This document shows, piece after piece, positions 35,730 to 44,359 of a DNA stretch of 64,000 bases. The notes under the pieces are model-generated. The model did not search any database, had not been told where the DNA came from, and saw only the letters and a program-made list of their open reading frames with translations. Position numbers and translations under genes: made by a program. Positions within the stretch are counted from its first letter, which is position 1. The number at the start of each line of letters is the position of its first letter. Source of the DNA: Hydrangea macrophylla (taxonomy: Eukaryota > Streptophyta > Magnoliopsida > Cornales > Hydrangeaceae). The stretch lies in contig CM066995.1 of NCBI GenBank assembly GCA_033977485.1, positions 51,645,162-51,709,161 on the forward strand. Direction: 5' to 3'.

Positions 35730-38700
35730 ATGGCATACGAAGCGGATATGGAAGCCAGATTGGCCGCAATGCAAGCTGCCTTGGATCAGAGCAGGGAGCA
35801 GAATCGAGAACAACTTGCCACTATGATGAGAATGATTGAGCAGCTAACTAATCCACCACCACCACCTCCAGAGCATCATGAAGAAGAAGATTTTGGGGAG
35901 ACAGTTCAACCAAAGGTTCAGCTAGATCAGGAAATTCAGGACAAGTTGGCCAAGATCGACAAACTAGAGAGTGTGATCAGAAAGAGCAAAGGGGTGGATG
36001 AGTATTTGTTCGATGTTGAAGGGTTGTGTGACGCTCCAAAAGCCAAACTCCCAGAGAAGTTTAAGATGCCGCATATTGAATTCTTCAATGGAACCGGAAA
36101 TCCGAAGAGCTATCTGAGGCTTTATGTAGGAACTTTGCAGCCCATGGGCATTGGATCTGACCTCTTTGCTCTATTGTTTCCAAGAGTTTTGAGTGGAGCA
36201 GCACTTTCATGGTACTTGACGTTGGAACCAGCCATAACCAGAGATTGGGAGGCATTGGCCAAAGCTTTCGTGGCTCAATATTCATATAACCAGTTGTTTG
36301 ATGTAACTGCAAGAGATCTAGAAACCACCCGACAAGAGTACAGGGAATCCTTCGCAGGTTTCCTTACTCGTTGGAGAGCTAAAGCTGCTCAAATGACTAG
36401 CAGGCCAGCGGAAAAAGATCAGGTCCGAATGATCATCAAGAATCTACAGCCCGAATACTTGGAAAGGCTAGAATTTCAGTCCATTGTGAGTTTCGAACAG
36501 CTGTTTGATGTGGGAACTTTGATAGAAGATGCCATTAGAGATGGAAAGATCAAGAAAGAAAGCACGAGCAATCGATACAGAAAGACAGAAAGGCCAGTCT
36601 ATCATCAGTCTGCTGACGTCAACACACTATCTCCTCAGCCTTTTCAGAAAGAGCGTCGAAGTATGGCTAATGCAAGAGGAAGTCAAAATCAGAAACAGTC
36701 GAGAGAGAAAAGAGAATTTTCCGACTTGGGGATGCCACTAAGCACCGCACTTGAAAGAATGATAGAAAAAGGGTACTTGCAGAAATTGGAACCTAAACCA
36801 GAGCCAAATCCACTTCCACCGGGTTTCAAAACAGAGTTCTTTTGTGACTTTCATCAAGGCCGTGGACATAGCACAGATAGATGCTGGAGACTTCGCCATG
36901 AAATTGAAGACTTGATTGAAAAAGGGGTCATCTCCCCTCCTCCCTCTCAGCCAAATGTTCAGAAGAATCCTCTCCCTAATCATAAGGGGAACATGCCAAA
37001 TGTTAACTTTGTAGAAGAAGGATCTCAGATTTATAACCCAAAGATCTACATCACATCCTCGAATCAACCAGCTATGGATGTTCAACTTCCGGAAGACGCT
37101 GCAATTTGCATCTTGAGGAATATGGAAGAGGAAGAATGGGCCGAAGAAGCACTGGGAAATGTGGAAGAAATCAAGCCAATAGAGGGAGCTCTGAACAATT
37201 GGGTGATAGAATCGGAAGTCAACAAATCCCCTCCCCCATTTCCCCGGAAGTCTGTAAAGGCCAATATGAGCCATGATGTTGAGTCTGCTTTTGCTTTTGA
37301 TGTACCCAAAAATGTTAATGAAATGAACGAGGATTTTGCTTACTCTTCTGTGTCTGATGATCTTGATTTTGAAATTTCTGAGGATTTGCAAAGATTAACT
37401 GAAAATGAAAATGAATCTGCATGCAAGATTATTGAAGAAACTTTGCTAATAAACTTGGATAATGAAGATAATCCACAAAATGTTCATATTGGCACCACAC
37501 TCACTTCACAAGAAAGCAATGAACTAATCAACTTATTAAAAGAATTTAAAGATGTTTTCGCTTGGTCCTACCAAGATATGCCAGGCATCGATCCAGAGAT
37601 TGTCCAACACCACATCCCTCTCTTTCCAAATTCAAAACCTGTTAAGCAAAAGTTGAGACGCATGAGACCCGAATGGACTTTGAAGATCAAAGAAGAAGTT
37701 GAGAAACAATTGAAAGCTGGATTCCTGATGGTAACCCAATATCCGGAATGGATAGCCAATATAGTTCCTGTGCCAAAGAAGGATGGAAGGATCCGTGTAT
37801 GTGTTGACTTCAGAGATCTAAACAAGGCTAGTCCTAAGGATGATTTTCCGCTTCCACACATAGATGTTCTGGTAGATAGCACCGCGGGGCATGAGTTGTT
37901 ATCATTCATGGATGGTTTCTCAGGGTACAATCAGATTTTAATGGCACCCGAAGACAGAGAAAAGACTACATTCACGACTCACTGGGGGACGTATTGCTAC
38001 CGAGTGATGCCATTTGGGTTAAAGAATGCTGGCGCAACCTATCAGAGAGCTGCTACTACTTTGTTACATGACATGATCCATAAAGAGGTAGAAGTTTATG
38101 TGGATGATATGATTGTTAAGTCCAAAGAAAGAAGTGGGCATTTAACAGCACTCGCCAAGTTCTTTGAAAGATTAAGGAAATACAGAATGAGATTGAATCC
38201 ACAGAAGTGTACTTTTGGAGTTACCACCAGAAAGCTGCTGGGATTTCTCATCACACAGAGAGGAATTGAGGTTGACCCCACAAAGATCAAGGCTATTATG
38301 GATATGCCGCCTCCGACAAATGAAAAGGAAGTAAGAGGATTTCTGGGAAGAATCCGATTCATCAGCCGCTTCATATCTAAGCTCACTGCTACTTGCGATC
38401 CGCTTTTCAGCTTGTTGAGAAAAAGGAAGAAATTCGAATGGGACAATCAATGTCAAGAAGCTTTTGACAAGATCAAGGCTTATTTATCAAACCCACCGGT
38501 TCTTTCACCCCCGAAGTCAGGGAAGCCTTTGCTGTTGTACTTATCCGTGTCAGAGAATGCTATGGGATGCATGTTAGCCCAAGAAGGAGATGAAGGGCGT
38601 ACAGAGAAAGCCATTTACTACTTAAGTAAAAGGATGACTGGATACGAATTGAAGTATTCTCCGTTAGAAAAGACATGTTGGGCTTTGGTTTGGGCCACTC

Positions 38701-39974
38701 GTCGTCTGAGGCATTATATGTTGGCCTTCCCTGTTGTTTTAATCTCCCGAATGGATCCTTTGAAGTACCTATTTGAAAAACCAGCATTGACCGGAAGAAT
38801 CTCCCGATGGACATTGATGCTATCTGAGTTTGACTTGATACATGCTACGAGTAAATCTGTTAAAGGAAGGGCTGTCGCAGAACATTTAGCAGAACATCCG
38901 ATAAATCTGGAAAACGAAGGAGAGTTCATGTTCCCTGACGAAGGATTGATGGAATTAAAAGAAGATGTGTGGAAAATGTATTTTGATGGAGCTGCAAACC
39001 AGAAAGGATATGGAGTGGGGATCATCCTTGTATCCCCTGAAGGAGCACATACCCCGTTCTCTATTAAGCTGAAGTACACTTCCACCAACAACACTGCTGA
39101 GTATGAAGCTTGTATCTTGGGGCTAGAAGCCGCATTGACTTTGGAGGTAAGGAAACTTGATGTATTCGGGGATTCCAATTTGATCATATCCCAAGTTCGA
39201 GGAGATTGGAAAGTCAAGGAAGAGAAGTTAAAACCCTATCATGAGTATCTTGATTCTTTACGAACTCGTTTCTTGCATATCACGTTCTTCTACCTGCCTC
39301 GAGAAGAAAATCAGCTAGCAGACTCTTTGGCTACTTTAGCGTCAATGATTGAGATTCCTGTGGGGATAAAGCTAACTCCTGTGATGATTGAACAAAGGGA
39401 AAAGCCGTCTTATGAGATGATTGGGGAAATAGAAGAAGCAGAAGAACTTCCGTGGTACACCGACGTGTGGAACTTCATTGAAAATGGGGAATATCCGGAA
39501 GGCGCCTTCGAGAAAGACAAGAGAGCCATAAGAAGATTCTCGGCTCAATTCATGATTTGTGGCGGAAATCTATTGAAGAGATCTCACAATGGATTCAACT
39601 TGACATGTCTGTATGGAAACAGTGCGAGAAAGATGATGGAGCAAATTCACGAAGGGGTGTGTGGTCCTCATATGAGTGGACACATGTTAGCTAAGAAGAT
39701 CATCCGACAAGGATATTATTGGACTACTATGGACAAGGACTGCTATGAATATGTCAGAAAATGTCACAAATGTCAGATCCATGCCAATATGAAGCATGTG
39801 CCGCCGTCACTGCTATACAACATGACTACCCCTTGGCCATTCTCAGTTTGGGGAATAGATGTTATTGGAGAAGTAACCCCGAAGGCGTCTAATGGGCATC
39901 AATACATCCTGGTAGCAATTGATTATTTCACAAAAATGGGTGGAAGCAGAGTCTTATGCGACATTGAAGGCTAA
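35730..39974 (+). CDS. Gag-Pol polyprotein lacking protease, ends early in integrase
   Basis: 1414 residues from the ATG at 35730. In order: coiled-coil-like N-terminus; capsid region (about 100-290, LSWYLTLEPAITRDWEALAK); zinc knuckle C-x2-H-x4-H-x4-C at 372-385; acidic linker (390-620); RT from about 630 with catalytic YVDDM at 790-794; RNase H from about 935 with Ser at 939 where the catalytic Asp is expected; archaeal-like RNase H starting YFDGAA (Asp 1086) with all four acidic positions; integrase zinc domain (His 1307, ...CHKC) and first core Asp at 1377. No DTG/DSG-type site and no LLGRPW-type motif is present, although the older Tat copy here has both. A frame slip at 39932-39936 brings a stop at 39972-39974. 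Confidence 0.9.
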   Translation: MAYEADMEARLAAMQAALDQSREQNREQLATMMRMIEQLTNPPPPPPEHHEEEDFGETVQPKVQLDQEIQDKLAKIDKLESVIRKSKGVDEYLFDVEGLCDAPKAKLPEKFKMPHIEFFNGTGNPKSYLRLYVGTLQPMGIGSDLFALLFPRVLSGAALSWYLTLEPAITRDWEALAKAFVAQYSYNQLFDVTARDLETTRQEYRESFAGFLTRWRAKAAQMTSRPAEKDQVRMIIKNLQPEYLERLEFQSIVSFEQLFDVGTLIEDAIRDGKIKKESTSNRYRKTERPVYHQSADVNTLSPQPFQKERRSMANARGSQNQKQSREKREFSDLGMPLSTALERMIEKGYLQKLEPKPEPNPLPPGFKTEFFCDFHQGRGHSTDRCWRLRHEIEDLIEKGVISPPPSQPNVQKNPLPNHKGNMPNVNFVEEGSQIYNPKIYITSSNQPAMDVQLPEDAAICILRNMEEEEWAEEALGNVEEIKPIEGALNNWVIESEVNKSPPPFPRKSVKANMSHDVESAFAFDVPKNVNEMNEDFAYSSVSDDLDFEISEDLQRLTENENESACKIIEETLLINLDNEDNPQNVHIGTTLTSQESNELINLLKEFKDVFAWSYQDMPGIDPEIVQHHIPLFPNSKPVKQKLRRMRPEWTLKIKEEVEKQLKAGFLMVTQYPEWIANIVPVPKKDGRIRVCVDFRDLNKASPKDDFPLPHIDVLVDSTAGHELLSFMDGFSGYNQILMAPEDREKTTFTTHWGTYCYRVMPFGLKNAGATYQRAATTLLHDMIHKEVEVYVDDMIVKSKERSGHLTALAKFFERLRKYRMRLNPQKCTFGVTTRKLLGFLITQRGIEVDPTKIKAIMDMPPPTNEKEVRGFLGRIRFISRFISKLTATCDPLFSLLRKRKKFEWDNQCQEAFDKIKAYLSNPPVLSPPKSGKPLLLYLSVSENAMGCMLAQEGDEGRTEKAIYYLSKRMTGYELKYSPLEKTCWALVWATRRLRHYMLAFPVVLISRMDPLKYLFEKPALTGRISRWTLMLSEFDLIHATSKSVKGRAVAEHLAEHPINLENEGEFMFPDEGLMELKEDVWKMYFDGAANQKGYGVGIILVSPEGAHTPFSIKLKYTSTNNTAEYEACILGLEAALTLEVRKLDVFGDSNLIISQVRGDWKVKEEKLKPYHEYLDSLRTRFLHITFFYLPREENQLADSLATLASMIEIPVGIKLTPVMIEQREKPSYEMIGEIEEAEELPWYTDVWNFIENGEYPEGAFEKDKRAIRRFSAQFMICGGNLLKRSHNGFNLTCLYGNSARKMMEQIHEGVCGPHMSGHMLAKKIIRQGYYWTTMDKDCYEYVRKCHKCQIHANMKHVPPSLLYNMTTPWPFSVWGIDVIGEVTPKASNGHQYILVAIDYFTKMGGSRVLCDIEG

Positions 39975-40698
39975 AGATGTGGCCAGATTTATCAGAAGAA
40001 ATATAATCTGCCGATACGGGGTCCCTCATGAGTTGATATCCGATCATGGCAGTCACTTCCAGAAAGAGGTTTTGGATCTACTAGAAGAATACAAGATCAT
40101 GCACCACATGTCAGCGCCGTATAGGCCACAAACAAATGGGGCAGTTGAAGCAGCTAATAAGAATTTGAAGACGATCCTAAGAAAGATGACTGATACATAC
40201 CGAGATTGGCATGAGAAGTTACCGTATGCACTGTGGGGATACAGAACATCTATCCGAACATCCACAGGAGCCACTCCTTATTCATTGGCTTACGGAATGG
40301 AAGCAGTACTCCCAGTTGAAATAGAACTACCATCTTTGAGAGTTGTGGCAGAATCCGAGATTCCAGAATTTGATTGGCTAAGAGATAGATATGAGGAGCT
40401 AATGTTACTTGATGAGAAAAGGTTGGCCGCAATTGATCATGTGCATGTGTATCAGAGAAGAATAGCTCGAGCATTCAACAAGAAGGTCCGTCCAAGAAAA
40501 CTTGAGGAAGGCGACCTTGTGCTTAAAGCCTTAAAAGCACCCGTTTTCGATCCTAGAGGGAAATTCAAGCCAAATTGGGTTGGCCCATACGTCATCAAGA
40601 AGCTTCTCTCTGGAGGAGCGGCATACCTGATGGATCTAGATGGAGTTGAGTTCAATCAGCCAATCAACATTGACCGTCTCAAGAGATACTATGCTTAA
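39937..40698 (+). pseudogene. Integrase C-terminal two-thirds, out of frame with Gag-Pol
   Basis: After the A5 run the integrase continues in the next frame for about 253 residues: KWVEAESY, second core Asp in ISDHGSHFQ, catalytic Glu in QTNGAVEAANKNLKTIL, the conserved YRTSIRTSTGATPYSLAYGMEAVLP block, and the GPY/F module WVGPYVIKKLLSGGAAYLMD, ending RLKRYYA. It joins the upstream frame if one A is absent from the run. All catalytic residues are present, so this break is a single recent event or a sequencing error. Confidence 0.88.
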
Positions 40699-40927
40699 AA
40701 GCCTTTTTCTTTCAAAACCTGTTCTTTCAAAACCTCCAGCATTCGAGGAACTACACTTGACCTGATTCCCACTTGGGGATATGTAGGCAACCTGCTCGGT
40801 TCGGTCACTGCTCCTGAAACCCTCAACCATACTTTCTTTCAAGACCTGGCCGAACTACTTTGGATCTGATTCCCACTTGGGGATAAGTAGGCGAGCTTTC
40901 CTGGCTCTCGATCCCTGAACCTTGCAA

Positions 40928-41052
40928 ACTAGGGGCAAACTTTCAAGTTTGCCCAAAGCCTCAAGATATCACTGCCACACTAGGGGCAAACTGCGTTTGC
41001 CCAAACTTCCATTTATCTCTGTCAACTAGGGGCAAACTGTCGTTTGCCCATA
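40928..41052 (+). other. Three PPT-like hairpins AGGGGCAAACT...GTTTGCCC
   Basis: Hairpins at 40933-40954, 40984-41003 and 41030-41049 share the stem GGGCAAAC / GTTTGCCC with different loops. Each left arm (CTAGGGGCAAACT) duplicates the polypurine tract beside the 3' LTR (AGAGGGGCAAACTGTAG, 44350-44364). They lie about 230 bp after the integrase stop. Confidence 0.75.
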
Positions 41053-41568
41053 CCTCGCTACCTGTCCTCTCTGGATCACTTGGCTATCAGAATTAAAGCA
41101 CCTAAGTGAAAAATCTGGTAATTCTTGATATTAAGTTGAAAAGTTTTTTAGCAATCTAAAGATGTGAATCTAATGTCAAGACTGAAACATTATGTGGAAA
41201 ATTTTCAAAAGCTTCAAGATTACATGCAAAGCCAACACAATATCCTGCTACAAGATAAAATCTCATTTTCAAAACATGCAAATCCTTAGAAAATTCAAAT
41301 ATCCAAGTCAAAAGACATTGTCGAGAAAGAGGAATCGTCAGAAATTTCCTTTCCCTGTAAAATCGAGTCCTGTGTGTCAGTGTGCAAAGTGTCAATCAAA
41401 TCAGTCTCGTGACAAGGGATGCAAAGCGAAACAGAAGGATAGCATAAAGCAGCATCAAGCAAAGTCAAGAGTACAAGCCCATCAAGTCTCAGACAGAATA
41501 CATCAACATCAGTCTCAGCACAGAAAGCAAGAAAAACAGAAAGATAGTCATGGGTGCATATGATCATC

Positions 41569-41870
41569 ATCAGCGACGACGAGTAGCCCGTGGGTACCGA
41601 GCAGGCATATCTGAGGCCGTAGAGCTATCATCATCTTCAATTTGGCGCCTTCGCCTAGACCCACCAGCCCCACCAGAAGGGCCTGCATTCATCCGCTCCA
41701 ACTATGATTGAAGCTGCCTAACTTGAGCCACCTGTGGAAGAAAAGAATCAGTATAGGGGTTTGAAAAAGCAATGAGATAAGAAGAAAAGGTCAAGAAATT
41801 TACCAGGGCCGCATCACGGTCTATGTAAGTCTGGCACATGCCATCCCACTGCAAAGAGAAGAAAGATATG
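41569..41870 (-). pseudogene. Antisense exon-like fragment in the Tat 3' region
   Basis: Read on the minus strand: TTTGCAG, then a short open exon (WDGMCQTYIDRDAAL), then GTAAAT...TTCCACAG as a possible intron (about 41803-41735), then VAQVRQLQS, a stop, LERMNAGPSGGAGGSRRRR and an Asp/Ser-rich end DDDSSTASDMPARYPRATRRR. Splice borders and an open frame across the join suggest a captured gene 3' end in antisense. It resembles the C-terminal tails of plant mobile domain (MAIN-like) proteins, which are known as passengers of plant transposons. The rest of such a gene is not seen. Confidence 0.35.
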
Positions 41871-42373
41871 GTCAGAAAGATCAGAAGAATCAAAGGCACC
41901 GCAGCCTGAAAGTGGCCGAGAAACGGCAAACTCCCGTCGTTTTGGGATTGATTATGAGGTTGTCTTAGAAAATGGACATTTGAGTCTACTGTCGCTTGAG
42001 AATTACATCCAGAAAGGACTTTCAGAAGATGGGTCAGAATGCGAGATGTTCAGAAAAGGTTAGAGTAAGCCTGACGTGTTGCAAGAATGATTGCGTTGGT
42101 CGAAGCACCAATATGAGTCCCAGAAAGAATCAGCAGGGCCTCCAGAATATGTGCTCGCGTCCCAGAAACCTCAGATATCTCCTCAAGCAGAGAATTTCCA
42201 GATATTGTCAAGGTATAACAGAATTCGTGCATCTCTCAGAATCATAGGATCTCCCCAGTAGAGAACTTTCAGAATTAAGTTTCTCGCAAGCATCATGTAT
42301 CCACGGGTTGCCTCCAGATTAAGGGTATCTCTCAGAATTTGAGCATCAAAATCGCCTCCAGAATACAAGGTTT

Positions 42374-42960
42374 ATGCCAAGCATCATGTATCCAGGGTTG
42401 CCTCCAGAATGTAGGGTTTCTCTCAGAATCGTGGGTTGCCTCCAGAATGTAAGGTTTCTCTCAGAATCAGAATCGTGGGTCGCCTCCAGAATACAATGTT
42501 TATGCCAAGAATCGTGTATCCGTGGGTTGCTCTCAGAATGTAGGGTTTCTCTCAGAATCGTGGGTTGCCTCCAGAATGTAGGGTTTCTCTCAGAATCAGA
42601 ATCATGTATCCAGGGTTGCCTCCAGAATGTAGGGTTTCTCTCAGAATCGTGGGTTGCCTCCGGAATGTAGGGTTTCTTTCAGAATCAGAATCATGTATCC
42701 AGGGTTGCCTCCAGAATGTAGGGCTTCTCTCAGAATTGTGGGTTGCCTCCGGAATGTAGGGTTTCTCTCAGAATCAGAATCGTGTATCCAGGGTTGCCTC
42801 CAGAATGTAGGGTTTCTCTCAGAATCATGTATTTCTCAGCATCGCATATCAGGGTTGCCTCCAGAATGTAGGGTTTCTCTCAAAATCAGAATCGTGTATC
42901 CGTGGGTTGCTCTCAGAAGAAGGGTCATCTCTCAGAATTTGTGTATCTCTCAGAATCCGT
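42374..42960 (+). repeat. Tandem array A, ~38-bp TTGCCTCCAGAATGTAGGG units
   Basis: Some fifteen units of GGTTGCCTCCAGAATGTAGG followed by GTTTCTCTCAGAATCGTG alternate with a CAGAATCATGTATCCAG variant. The periodic ORFs (MPPECRVSLRI type) are products of the repeat. All lie in the non-coding 3' region. Confidence 0.85.
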
Positions 42961-42964
42961 GCAT

Positions 42965-43350
42965 CAGAACAGAAGATTTGTCCTCAGAAGAAGGGCCTGT
43001 TTCAGAAGAACAGAGGATTTGTCTCCGGCAGAGAGACCTGTTTCAGAAGATTTGTTTCTAGACCTGCCACAGAAGATTTGTCCCCAGAAGAAGGGCCTGT
43101 TTCAGAAGAACAGAGGATTTGTCTCCGGCAGAGAGACCTGTTTTAGAAGATTTGTTTCTAGACCTGCCACAGAAGATTTGTCCTCGGAAAAAGGGCCTGT
43201 TTCAGAAGAACAGAAGATTTGTCTCCGGCAGAGAGACCTGTTTCAGAAGACTTGTTTCCAGACCTGTTACAAAAGATTTGTCTAGAAGAAGGACCTGTTT
43301 CAGAAGAGCAGAAGATTTGTCTCCGGCAGAGAGACCTGTTTCAGAAGATT
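42965..43350 (+). repeat. Tandem array B, ~100-bp units
   Basis: AAGGGCCTGTTTCAGAAGAACAG recurs near 42991, 43091 and 43191, with a shortened copy near 43288, each followed by GATTTGTCTCCGGCAGAGAG. This gives about four units. The period of 100 bp shifts the reading frame each unit. Confidence 0.85.
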
Positions 43351-43351
43351 T

Positions 43352-43769
43352 GTCCCCAGCAGAAGGACTCTACATCAACAATCGTCCCCAGCAAAAGGAC
43401 TCTACATCAGCAATCGTCCCCAGCAGAAGGACTCTACATCAGCAATCGTCCCCAGCAAAAGGACTCTACATCAGCAATCGTCCACAGAAGAAGGACCTGT
43501 TTCAGCAATCGTCCCCAGCAGAAGGACTCTACATCAGCAATCGTCCCCAGCAGAAGGATTCTACACCAGCAATCGTCCCCAGCAAAAGGACTCTACATCA
43601 GCAATCGTCCCCAGCAGAAGGACTCTACATCAGCAATCGTCCACAGAAGAAGGACCTATTTCAGCAATCGTCCCCAGCAGAAGGACTCTACATCAACAAT
43701 CGTCCCCAGCAGAAGGACTCTACATCAGTAATCGTCCCCAGCAGAAGGACTCTACACCAGCAATCGTCC
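43352..43769 (+). repeat. Tandem array C, ~13 copies of a 32-bp unit
   Basis: The unit is CAATCGTCCCCAGCAGAAGG followed by ACTCTACATCAG. Because 32 is not a multiple of three, the same unit is read in all three frames in turn, and two long overlapping ORFs (43119-43784 and 43219-43731) stay open. A variant unit with CCACAGAAGAAGGACCTGTT occurs as units 4 and 9, so there is also a five-unit higher order. Confidence 0.9.
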
Positions 43770-44344
43770 AGTTGTTTGACATGACTCAGAATTCATCCAA
43801 GATACTTCGCTATTTCAAGAGTCGTCCAGGATACAGATGACGCCTACGAGCCTTAAGATCAGAAGAATAACTTTGACAAAAACCTCGAGAATCATCCAAG
43901 ATACCTTTAGCATATTCGACTGTGAGAGAGAGTCATTACATCCCTTGCATTAGATTTTGCATCCAGGGAACCCTTGAGGATGATTCCTCCAGCACTTGCA
44001 CATTCACATACTGCACCAGCATCCTAGGATAGGAGCATTTCATCCGCATTGTTGTTGTTTGTTTTCCGTTTTCCCGCGCGCTTGAACTACGCCCTGGTCT
44101 GATTCCTGGAAAGGATACGTAGGCAGCTCCAGCGGAGCACGACCAGCATCAGCTTCGAATTAGCCGCCTCTACCCAGCATTGCATTGCATTCTTGCATTC
44201 GTAATTTCTTGATTTTCTCTGATTTTGAATTTCTTGATTTTGCGAATTTTTTTGTTTTTCCTAAAACCTCTCAGTATGGTTATTTGGGTGCCTTCAAGGC
44301 TTTGGCACTCACTTGCAGTTCACATTGTTCACAACAAGCTCTGC

Positions 44345-44359
44345 CAAAGAGGGGCAAAC
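44345..44359 (+). other. Polypurine tract
   Basis: AAAGAGGGGCAAAC directly precedes the TGTAGACACCC start of the 3' LTR, the place where plus-strand synthesis is primed. Confidence 0.75.

Noticed and set aside
36738..37391. 217-residue minus-strand ORF
   Set aside because: Shadow of the gag-pol frame on the other strand.
43352..43769. CRISPR-like array
   Set aside because: Units are contiguous 32-bp tandem repeats without unique spacers, in a plant retrotransposon.
43119..43784. A 221-residue repeat protein, and overlapping 170-residue ORF
   Set aside because: Both follow from 32-bp and 100-bp tandem repeats that lack stops; two frames are open at once and the region is the non-coding 3' part of the Tat element.
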